Shown here one piece after another: positions 10,186 to 21,503 of a stretch of 64,000 nt of DNA (the stretch's first letter is position 1; each line of letters starts with the position of its first letter). The DNA is from Plenodomus lindquistii (lineage: Eukaryota > Ascomycota > Dothideomycetes > Pleosporales > Leptosphaeriaceae). The notes under the pieces were generated by a model, which was not told the DNA's origin, did no database searches, and saw only the letters and a program-made list of their open reading frames with translations. The stretch covers positions 186,001 through 250,000 of the forward strand of contig JANUWI010000007.1 of assembly GCA_025504975.1 (NCBI GenBank), written 5' to 3'. Position numbers and translations under genes: made by a program.

Positions 10186-13018
10186 ACGCTGTTAAACTTA
10201 GTAATAGTTTTATTTTTAGATATATAATTAGCTCTATTATAGACTAGTTACATTTTAAATATCTATAGTCTAACTAGCGCTTTTAATAGTGTTAACTACG
10301 TTTTTAGTAAAAGGTTAGTAGCTTACCTAATAACGTAATAACAGTTCTATATTAGCTTTTCCCTTTCGCCCTATATAGAAGCTAGTAACGTTTACTCTTA
10401 TTAGCTATATAATAGGCTAGAAAGTTATTAGAAACTTATAACCTTCTAGTAGCTTTTTTTATATACTTAGTAGTTATAACTATAATACCCTATATTTAGT
10501 ATACATATTTCTATATTAGATACAGTATTTAGAACTTTAGTTCTCTAAATTATTACACTTAGTGCGTTTAGATATTACGTTTTCTATAAAACTTAGTCTA
10601 TCTAGTTTTATTAAATTTTACGTGTCTACTAAGCTTAATAAATTTACTATACTTACTAGATTAGTCTACAGCTACAGACTTTAAAGGCTTAGTATAGTAA
10701 TAGTTAACTAGTATAGAGTACGTAAGTAGGTACACACTTATATTTTTCTAAAAGCTAATTAATAATTAATTTAGATAACGCTCTCTAGCTAGCTAAGCAC
10801 TATTTTAATAATATTAACTAATTATTAGGCGTTATATTAAAAAACTTAGTAAAAAAAGTTTTTATTACTAGTAGACGTTAACTATAGTTTAGCTAAAGTT
10901 ATAATTTAGTTTACTATAGTAGATAGAACCTAGGTTTTAATTCTTAAACCTTTTATTAAACTTTATAGTACCTTTTTTTATAATAAAGCTTTAATAATAC
11001 AGAGTCTCTAATAATATAGAGTTAGTAGTTCTAGTAGCAGCGCTAGTTATAAAACATAGAAATAGAAGTTTTAAATAACTTTAGATTTAACTATAACTAT
11101 TATAGATAAAGTAAAGCCTACAGCTACTTTCTATTAACTTTATTTAAAGGTATTAAAGGATACACTTTTACACTTTGCAACTCTAGAGGTTTAAAGCGGG
11201 AAGATTTTAGTTAACTTAATCTAAAGTATAAAAATAATAAAATCCCTATTACTACTCCTTTTAGAGTTTTAAAAAAGAATTAGGTGCTAAAAGAAGCAAG
11301 TAAAAAAAGCCTAATTAGAGTAGCCTAGCTAGCTGCTTTTTATAAACAGTATTAATATCTAGGTCTAGCTAGAGATTAATAATAACTATATACTACAGAC
11401 TTTCTAGTAGTTTTTATACTATACTAGAATTGTTTTATTAGGTAAAACTAGGTACCTATATAAATTTTATTAATAGTATAGTCTATAACTAGTTTGTAGA
11501 TAGCTATTAAAAAGGCTATTAAATATAACTATAGTTATATAGAGAGGTGTATAAAAAGGTTAAGTAGCGTAAGTAATAACTTTAAATAAAAAACTACTTT
11601 TACTAGTTTAAACCTTATATCTATACATGCGTCTAGCTTTACTATAAATAAATAGTCTAAATTATAAGTTTTTACACGTAATAGGTTATTTATTAGGCTG
11701 TTATAATAGTTATAGCGCTAGATATAGAAAAAGTATACGCGTTATATAATATAAAGTTATAAAAGTAACGCGCTATTTACTATATTTAGGTACCTGTATA
11801 GTAAATTCTATTTATAACTTACTATAGATATTACTAACTACGTAATACCTACTATAATTTAACTTATAATATATATTTATATACGTGTTAATATAATATA
11901 GATTCTTTGCAAATCTATAACTAGTGCTATAAAGTCTTTTTTTATATAAATAGTTTATATAAATACTAGTAAGCTTATAAAAAGTAGCTATATTCTGTAA
12001 TACACCTAACCTATTATTATCTATATAATAGGTCTAATTTAACTGCAAAATATAGCCGCGCGCCTAATAGGCCTTTTTAAACTAGCTAGTAGTAGAACTT
12101 CTAGTAAAAGTATATTAAAGTCGCTGCTAGGTTATACTTAAAATACTAAATAGCCCCCTTTTATTCTATTACTATAACCTTTTTATACAAAAATAAACGC
12201 TTTATACTAAGCTATAACAAACGCGAAGACTATACTATAGTAATAGAATTTCTAGAGATAGATATATTAGAAATGTGTAAGGGTAATACTACTTTACTAG
12301 ATATTAGTTTTTTTATAGCTACCTAGAACAGCACTAACTCTATTAGCTATATAGAAAAGAAGAGTAGTATAGAAAATAGTCTTTTTATATCTAACTTTAG
12401 CGCAGTAAGCTAGGTAAAAACTTAGCTATAGTCTACTACTTTTTAGTTACACTATAAAACCTTTACCTATAATAGTATTTCTACTAGAAGTATTATTCTA
12501 TCTGTAGCCTAAGTACTATTTAGGTATATAAAGTAGCGTATTATAGAATATCTACTAATAGATAAAAAACGCCTATACTTACTAGCTTCTAGTCTAACTA
12601 TAACTACGCGTTTATAATATAGCTAAATTGTATTAAAGCTATAAAGGGCAATATAAATAACTTTATAAAGGATTTCTATATAGAACTAATATACAATCTC
12701 TTTAAATTCTTAAACGTAAAAGATTAGAAGAGCAGACTATCTTTACTAGACAGCAGTGTAAAAAACGAAGTATAAATATAAAAAATAATTTCTATAAATA
12801 TTATAAAGAATACTAAGTCTAAGTACTATATACTATACTAAAATATTATTAAAGTAATAGCTTTTATTTTAGAGTATAGACTGTTTATATTAGAGATAGT
12901 TTATACTCCTATACGTATATATAATAAAGAGAATACTCTAAAAGTACGCGTATACTATAATATCTACTTAGTTAATTAGTAGTAGAAAATATAGACTAGA
13001 CTACTACCTAGTAGTATA

Positions 13019-14640
13019 GTAGTCCCTATTATTATATCTATAGATAAAATCTAATTATTATACTATTCTAGCAACGTTGCTGCGTAGCTAGTATATCTCT
13101 CTATTAGCAACTTTATTTATAAAGCCTAACGTAGAAAACTTACGCCTAGTACTATCCTTATAGAATTCGTGCCTATTATTACTAGTATTAGTAAAAAAAG
13201 AGTTTACTAGTATATAATAGGTTGTATATTAAAACGTGTATATTCTATCTATTTACTATTTTATTATTATTTTTACTAGACTCTAGCTCTAGAATACTAC
13301 TCTATTTATAGACTTACCCTGCATTACGCTAACAATTAAAGCTAATACTACTATCTAATATTATTATATATTCTTGCAGACTATAAAAAGCAAGTCTTTA
13401 TATTAGAGGTTAAATCTAAATAGTACTATATTTAGTGTAGTATTCTACCTAGTAATTAAAAAAATTTTTATATAGAATACTTATAGCGTAATAACCTGCA
13501 GATGCAGATGCAGTAAAAACTATAAATATATAAAAATATACTAATAGGTAATCTAAGCTAGGTGCACCTAGAAATTTGCTTTATCTAAAAACACGCTAGG
13601 TTTAATATATACTAGAGAATACTAACTAATATATTTTATTTACTTTTTAAAAGTCTTCTACAGCACACACTAAACTAGATTAAAAAGCTTTTTAGAGAGA
13701 AAGTTCTTAGATAAAAGCGAGCAAAGAATAATACTTATATTTAAAAAGCGTTAGAACTAGAATAGCTAGATAAACGCTTTTAATAGCTACTATATTAAAT
13801 AGATAATAACGCAATACTAAATTATAGTAAATAGAAATAGTAGACTAGAAAAAAGTAAAAGGTTATTGCCTAATAGCTTATAGTAGTTATATCCTCTCTA
13901 TTATACTTATATACTTTTTATACTATATAGTTTATCTGCACTATATATAATTTTATAGCTATTACGTTCTACTAATACTATAATACTACTACCTTTAATT
14001 ACATGCAGAGCGCTATTAACTAAATAGATGTATATAAAAAGAAATTCTGCTTATACTATTTAAATAAGCACTTCTATTTTCTAAAATAGCACGCCCTATT
14101 CTATATAATTAGTAATATTAAATATTTTAGGTTATTAGACAGACTAGATACTAGAACTAATAGAGAGGCATTTTATAGTAACATAATTAAATAGTTCTAT
14201 TAAATAATAAACTATTATTATTTTCTATAATAGATTTATATTTATAACTTAAAGCGTATTATTTTTTTTACTTTTAAATATAAGCAGATGCATGTAGATA
14301 GTAGCCTATAGACCTAAATAGATTATAATATAAAAATTTATACAGTTAGAGTTACTACTTTAGTAATAATATTTAAGCTTAGGTAGTCTATTACGTCTAC
14401 TTCTAACTATATAAAAACTATAACTATTAGTAAAGTAGTAGATTATCTATTTTATCTAGACTTTCTAGCGGCAGTTACTATTTATATTATAGTCTAATAG
14501 ATAAAGCGCAACTGTATACTAATTATAGATAAAAATAAAAATAAATAAAAAATAGATAACACGTAGGTATAGAGTATAAAAATATAGATTAGTTAATCTA
14601 TTATATACTAGGTAGGTATAGGCAAGAGCGTAAATAATCT
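13019..14640 (+). pseudogene. RIP-inactivated Plavaka-type transposase
   Basis: One forward frame keeps recognisable transposase sequence over at least 1.6 kb, interrupted mainly by TAG/TAA where Gln or Trp codons would be expected (CAG, CAA and TGG become stops after RIP). Around 13019-13170 the frame gives VVPIIISIDK, a stop, then SSNVAA and PSTILIEFVP, matching the block of Plavaka transposases around their SSDKTQLT..VYLTIGN..LIGY motif. At 13376 it reads LADYKKQVFILEVKSK, like their ADYPEQ..C segment. At 14045-14150 it reads LNKHFYFLK, a stop, HALFYIISNIKYF, then LDRLDTRTNREAFYSNIIK, like the NFPKLHALSHY..I..FG..DG.DT..EA.H.. block. The three blocks lie in exactly the same frame (13019, 13376 and 14027 differ by multiples of three), so only substitutions separate them. 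Ends are uncertain; the gene probably began upstream. Confidence 0.8.
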
Positions 14641-17600
14641 AGATACTAGAGAAAAACTTATAGTCTATTATTTAACTAATTACTGCGTGTCTAGAAGAGA
14701 ATAGAAGGACTTTATCTAGATTTAAAAGTATACAAAGCTAGATAATAAAGATAACTGCCTTATATTTAGCTACCTACTAGGCTAAGTTTATCTAGTTTTT
14801 ACGCTACTAAAAAAAAAAATACTATAAAAGTACTAAAAAAGTAGTACTAATACACTTTTATAAAAACTATATAGTTTAATAATAAGGCTATATTTAATAA
14901 AGTTAATAGTATAATAATAGTTTACTACTAACTTTATAATACTATAGTACATCTACGTAAGCTTAAAGCTTTCTAAGTATATAATATAGCGTCTGTTTTA
15001 TAGCCTGTAAACCTTATACTAAAAGAACTACTTTATAAAAGTAAAAATAGAGATGTAATTTACTTAGTAAATAATTATATAAACTAGAATAAATATAACA
15101 CTTAGTATTCCCTAAACTTTATAAAAGAGTAGAGAAGTATAATACAAGCGTATAAAAAGAAAAAGCAGGTGTAAAATAGATTAAATAATATATTATCTAT
15201 TTATTATAGAAATATATTCTATATATAGTTTATACTACTAGTAATAGTATACATACATTATAGTATATATAAAGTTTAAATAAAGCTAAATATATATTTA
15301 TATAAGAATTTAAATATATAAAATAGTATTAAAATTTCTATTATACACCTAGTAACTATAATAGTATAATATTAAAGAGAACTATTTACTAGACTCTAAA
15401 CTATATAATTCTATACTACTTATGCGTATTAAAAGCGTATCTAAATAAGTATTATCTAAATTATTATTAGCTACAGGTATAAAAATAGCTATATTAGGCG
15501 CTAAGCATCTTGTATATATAGTACTAGATAAATTTACTATATATATTCTACTACTCTATACCTTTTTATACTATATTAAACATGTTAAATTTATAAACCT
15601 ATCTATATAGCTTATTTAATATATTCTAGAATAAATACTACTATATATACTATAGTTTTAAAAACGTAATATTATTATAGAGTCTTTTTAGCTATAGTTT
15701 AAAAACGCGTTCTATATAAAATAGACTACTATAACTAGGTTCTATAGTTATATCTAGATATAGTAGTAGTTACGCTGCCTTTAATAGTACTTAATAACAT
15801 AAAGTTATTATACTTATAGTAAAGCGCTATAACTATAATATAACGTGTTAAAGTTAAATATAAACACCTATATCTCTCTCTACCTCTTTTTAACGTAATA
15901 CTTAAATATGCAGCGTAACTACGTCTATAATACTATATACTTTAATATAGATACCTATAATAATACTTATATATAATATAGGGCGTATAGCATCTATTTT
16001 TATTTATAGTAAGAATTTACTTTATAGCTCTGCTATAGAAAATACTGTACTAGTAGATAATATAGAATATAATAAATTTATAGTAGTAATCTATTAAAAC
16101 TTACTATTTAACCTAGTAGTAGATATTTTGTTTTACTACGTTAAATAAAATAACTAATAGACTTAGATAAAAGTTAACGCTGCGTTCTAATAGTATAGTG
16201 CTATTATAAACTTTTTTACTAATAAAAAAACTTAATTTATATTTATTATAGAGAGAAGAGCCTAGGTACGTATAAAGTCTATTTATTATAGTAAATATCC
16301 TATACTAATATATAGTAATAGAGAGTAACGCTAAGTAATAGTTAGATTTAGTATAGCGTAAATTAAATAATAATTTTTTTTTAGCCTCTAAGTATTTTAT
16401 ATACCTATTCTCTTTTAGTCTCTATTAACTATACTAAGTTTTAGTAAACACCTACTATCTATCTAGAATATATATAATACCTTTCTATTACCTACTTTTA
16501 GTCTATATAGAAGTCTAATAAAGCTTAAAAAAAGTATACTATTATATTATAAAACGCGTACTAGTTAGTACGTTTAAAACACGCGTAATAATTAAACTAT
16601 ACTTAACGCCTATAACTAATATACACAATAATAGAATATATAATTAGTTTAAAATAGAACTATAAATACTATATATATATAACTACTATATTAGAGCACG
16701 CTTTATATACTAACTATAATTTACTAGGTAAAGTTAAGTTTAAAACTATAACTAATATCTAGCTAACTATTTTATATATACTCTAACTCTAAGAATATTA
16801 ACTAGAGTTATAGAACGCTATATACTACTAGCATATTTATTCTACTACTACTACTACTACTACCTTTAAACTTAAGTTTATAACGTAGTAAGTCTATACA
16901 GTCTACTACTAACTATAAACTAGACTACTCTAATAACTTTAAAAATCTAGTAAGTACTATTTTATCCAAGCGCACTCTAATATAAAATAAAATTTAGTAA
17001 TAATATCTATAAAAGTCTAGAGTAATAGAAAGTCTAAATAGGTTATACTATCTACTTATAGTATACACTCTAGTACTAAACGTATATAGAAAATAAATAG
17101 AGCATCTACGCCTAGTGCACTTAAATAAGTGCAATTAAATAGAGATATAGGTATATATTTATAGTAATACGTTTTAGTACTTATATACTAATATTTATAT
17201 AGCTTTAAGCTCTTCCCCTTTATAAAATACCTGTTCTAAACGTAAAGCGTTAAACACTAGGTCTAACTAGGCAATTTAAATATAAAAATTTAAAAAATAA
17301 AAAACTAAACATTTATAGTCTAAAAAGAGTAAAATAATAAGGCGTATAATAAAGCTTTTATTATATACTATATTTATAGAGAATAACGTAAGCTATACCT
17401 ATATAGTAACTTTATAGATAGACTTTTATAAAAGTAAGTTTAAAGCGCTTTTATTAGATAAGTAAATAGTAGCAATATTTAAAATAGAGATACTATAATA
17501 AAACCTATATAAAGACTCTGTAAAAGAAGTGCGTACCTCTATTTATATTAGATATAACTAATAACCTTAGATACACAACGCTCTAACTAGCTTCTATTAT

Positions 17601-20600
17601 TATATAATAAACGTAGCTTACTCTATAGTAGAGCGCTAGTATAGCTTTTATACTAGTATAACAGCATCTATATTACTAGCTAAACTATATAAAAAGTTTA
17701 AATTTATTTATAGTAATCTAACTAACTACAGCACTCTATTTAAATATTAAATAATAGCTAAAATATTTACTAAAACTTAGTATCTACCTACGTTAAAGTA
17801 GAGGCTAGTAGTAAAGAACAGCGCTATAAAGTAGTTTAATATACCTAGTATAATATTAATAGCTTTTATAGTAGCAGCTCTAGACTTTACTATTAGCTAT
17901 TAGAGTAAAAACATAGTTAAATTATTAGCTATAGCAGACTTTACTTAACTAGTTAGTAGGTTACAGGCTAGTTACCTAAATAATACTAATATTTTATAGG
18001 GCCTTTTACGTTAGCCTAGTTATTTTAGTTAAAAAAAGGCATAGTATAGAGGGCTAATAAATAGCTAGTAATTAAAAAACTAATAGAAAATTACTTAACT
18101 ACTAGGCTAGAAAGTATAGTAGTAAATAAAATTAAGTTAAATAGTAAACCTAATAGTATAGAAGCTAATAAACTTATAAAGTTACCTCTAGAGCAACGTG
18201 CTGTAGTAGAGAAGATAATAGCAGAGTAAAAAAAGGTAGAGGCAACTTTTATAGAGTTCTACTAGTAAAGTAAGCTTTCTAAAGCTAACCTTTATTTTTA
18301 ATTAAGCCTGCTAATCTTTTTAGATAACTTTAACCTAGCTCTAGAAGAGTTAAGCCTGCTAATAAAGTAGCTAATATAGAATAATAAATACTACTATAAA
18401 CGTTTTCTATATTTAGGCTATATTATAGATGTAATACTATATACTACTACCTATACTAAATTATAACACTTAATTAATACTATTACTTACCTACTACTAT
18501 AATAGAGTTCTCTAATACTATATATAGTAGTACTGTCTCTTTTTTATCTATAGTATTACCTATATAAAACTTATAAAAAACGTGTCTAACTAATAGTATA
18601 ATAGTTACTATAACTAAAGTTTATACTTTAAATAATATAGCTAATATACGCGGAATAAGTAAAGCTGCGTATATAAATAATATAAAAAAACCTAAAAAAG
18701 TAAATAGCGCTTCTAACTATTTTTAAAATCGCAGTATTAAATAATGTACGTTAACCCCTTTAGTATACTAGAGTTACTAGGTTCTTTTACTAGGCGCATG
18801 TAATCTACAAGTTTAAAGTTTAATAATTTATAGTAGTAGTTTATAGTAGTGTAATATACTTTATAAGCGTATTATAAGTATTATATATAGCAAGTATAGT
18901 GCAGGTAGTATAGGTAGTATAAATAGTACTTATAGTACCTATAGTAATTTAAGTGTTTTATATTATCTACTCTCTCTAACCTACTACTACTAGAGATATC
19001 TAGCGCGTATATAATATACGTGTTTTTATTTACTATACTAGACGTGTTTTACTAGTCCTTTAGCTATTACATACATAAAAAAAGGCCTTATAGAGTAAAA
19101 GTAGTAAATTAGTAACTTACGTTACTAACTGCCTAGTTACTAGCATTCTACGTAACTAACGCTAGTAAGCATATAGTAGAATTTCCTAACATATTTAAAT
19201 AGTATAAAAATATTAAATTATAAGCTATTAAACTAAACTTTAATAACGTAATAGACGCTCTCTACTTTACTAGTAGTAGTAAAGCTAAAGTAGGTAGTAT
19301 TATTAGTATAGTAATTTACTAATTTTTTAGTATAGAAAGTAAGCTAGTACTGCTGTAAGTAGGCAGAGGCTTTAGATAAAGCTTTAGTAATTATAGTAAG
19401 TCTATTTTTATACTCTAGTACTATTATTAACTTTATAAACTAGTTAAAAAGCTTTATAAAGCTATCTATAGCTTTACTATTAACCTATTTATAGCTAACG
19501 CGCGTGCAGCTAAAAGTAGTAGTAAACTTAATTCTAAAATACTTAAATAAGTTTTTATTAAAATACTACTAGTAAAGAAGGATTTTAGGTAAATTAAATA
19601 CAAATTTAAACGCGTTAATATATAATAGCTAATTATTAGTTACCTACAGCTAAATTTTAATGCCTTTAGTATTAAAAAAACGCTTAAAATAAGTAAATAC
19701 CTAGGTATAGACAGCTTTATCTTTATATTTTATAAAAGCTATACTAAAGTGCGTTATATAATTATAGCTATTTAAACTAACTAAATTTAATAGAGAATAT
19801 TTATATTTATTAGTTTTAAAAATGCAGTTAATAAAAAGCGTATTAAGTAACTTTTTAAAAGCTTTAAAGTATTATAAATAAATAAAAATAAAAAAAGTAA
19901 TATAGTTATAGCTATTAATAGCCTTTTTATTATTAATAATAACGTGTAAGTATAGGCTATATTTTAGAGCTTAGTAGAAAATTAAACGTTAATAATACTA
20001 AACTTTTACTAGCTTACTTACTAAAACTAATACTTTTTAGCTTTTATTCTATTAAATAACGCCTATACTTTTATATATGTACCTAGCTTTTTACGCTATA
20101 GTACTTTATACTTATTTATAATATTTTACTATAAAAATCTAGCGTTAGAAAAAGCCTTTTAGATTATTAATATAGCTTATTTAGTGCTATAAACTAGCGC
20201 TATAATACTGCGCAGCCTACTATATAGTTTATCTAAGTAAGTTACGTAATAGTATTTTATAATTACGTTAATATTATAAACTAGAGTATAATTATAAGTA
20301 ATTAAAGCGCAATTCTAGTGCTATTTTACTTTCTATTAACTCTCTAGGTTTATATAGTTCTTTACTAATAGCTATAATTATATTTTATAGTTAGTTTTTT
20401 ACAACGTTACTTTTAATTACTTACGCTTTTTTAGCTTTTTACGCTTACTCTAGTAGCTATAGACTATTAGAAGTCTATATTACTTACCTCTACTTTATTT
20501 ATAGTAGGTGTATAACACTCTATAAGCGCGCGCCTATTTATTAACGCTATTAATAGCCTTATTAAAGCTGTTATACAGCTGCTTTAGAGGTAGTAGGTAA

Positions 20601-21248
20601 TTATAATTACTAAAGCTAGGCTTCTAGAGTTACGTAAAATTAATATTAATACTATTAATAAACTTTCTAAAAGGCTTGCTATAATAGTAGCGCTAAATAG
20701 CTTTTATTAACTACGTTATAATAGTTTTATTAGGCTTAGGCTATTTAGTTACTCTATTAACTACTTTACTAAAGGCTTTATCTACTACTTTAGTAGCTAC
20801 TTTAGCAGCTTTACTAGAGGGCTACTTAGCTGCCTTAACAGCTACTTTAACTACTTTACTAAAAGCCTTTTTATTACTTAAATACTTCTTCTATTTATAC
20901 TTATTTTTAGATAAGTACTTTATAAGCTTATTACTAGCTTTATTAACAGGCTAGTCTAATACTAAAAGGCTAGGCAACGCAGATATTTCTATAGTAGTAG
21001 TAGTTAATAAAATAGATATAGTTAGAAAATAAAAATTAATAAATTTAGCTATATTTTAATAGACTTTTATTATTGCGTAATATAATAATAATTAGGTAAC
21101 CTATAGCTAACTTTAAAATTTTTACAACACTAACTTTCTATACTAGGTAGCTATAATCTAGTACGTTTATAAGCCTAGTACAGCTTACGCAGCAATGCTT
21201 AAAACATTGCCCCGTAGTACTAAACGTATGGGGCAAGAATGCTCAGTG
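14641..21248. other. RIP-degraded right part of the element
   Basis: About 6.6 kb of AT-rich, TpA-rich DNA without an intact gene. Interrupted frames that still look protein-like occur near 18180-18320 forward (LEQRAVVEKIIAE, stop, KKVEATFIEFY), near 19100-20500 forward, and near 20740-20980 on the minus strand, where the translation is strikingly Lys/Ala-rich. None could be assigned. The last ~70 bp before the right TIR return to normal base composition. Confidence 0.55.
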
Positions 21249-21314
21249 CACATTACTCAATTGGGTAGGGGGGTGCGCTATAATTCTGTAGGGGGGTGCC
21301 CGTTACTTTTTCCC
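21249..21314 (-). repeat. Right terminal inverted repeat (66 bp)
   Basis: Reverse complement of the left TIR with a single mismatch. The duplicated internal 12-mer lies at 21265-21276 and 21288-21299 in the GTAGGGGGGTGC orientation. The repeat ends CGTTACTTTTTCCC, immediately before the duplicated target site. Confidence 0.95.
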
Positions 21315-21323
21315 CCTTGCTAT
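21315..21323. repeat. Target-site duplication, right copy (CCTTGCTAT)
   Basis: Perfect copy of 5053-5061. Joining the flanks at one copy gives a continuous GC-normal sequence (GCGCCTTGCTATCGCCAAC). Confidence 0.93.
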
Positions 21324-21503
21324 CGCCAACTCTGGCGCTCCCGATCTGCTCAGAGGCCCCATTGCGCCCCATTGCTCGGCACACGCGCCTGCCTCATTAG
21401 TCTGGTCCCCTTTTACGACAATCTTCTTTGGAAACTCTCCACCTCAACGCCGGGCTCCCCATTTGTGCAAGCCATGTCCATCGCGGGGGGATAGCACGAG
21501 AAT

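Larger units (their letters stand above)
5128..13018. other. RIP-degraded left part of the element
   Basis: About 7.9 kb of AT-rich sequence without an intact frame. The first 100 bp are still GC-normal. Minisatellites of 79, 51, 25 and 42 bp periods lie between about 8020 and 10185. Stretches with residual coding look occur toward 11000-12900 and may be the N-terminal part of the transposase gene or another gene; I could not identify them. Confidence 0.6.
5062..21314. mobile_element. 16.25-kb RIP-degraded DNA transposon with 66-bp TIRs, Plavaka-like transposase remnant
   Basis: The element spans 16,253 bp between two 66-bp terminal inverted repeats and is flanked by a perfect 9-bp duplication, so its ends are exact. 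The interior is extremely AT-rich and TpA-rich, CpA is nearly absent, and every frame is full of TAG/TAA. That pattern fits RIP, which converts CpA to TpA in duplicated DNA. The outermost ~150 bp on each side are not degraded. Inside are several minisatellites and at least one decayed forward frame (about 13019-14640) that still carries transposase motifs. Other interrupted frames cannot be assigned. No intact gene remains. Plavaka-type elements belong to the eukaryotic cut-and-paste transposons with an RNase H-fold transposase; I am unsure whether a 9-bp duplication is usual for them. Nothing here resembles LTRs or a Starship captain. Confidence 0.93.

Noticed and set aside
5128..21248. AT-rich block as a centromere
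   Set aside because: Exact TIRs, a target-site duplication and a transposase frame explain it as one degraded element; its size and borders do not suit a regional centromere.
5062..21314. Starship-type giant element
   Set aside because: Starships have a tyrosine-recombinase captain at one end and no long TIRs. Here the ends are 66-bp TIRs and the readable enzyme is an RNase H-type transposase.
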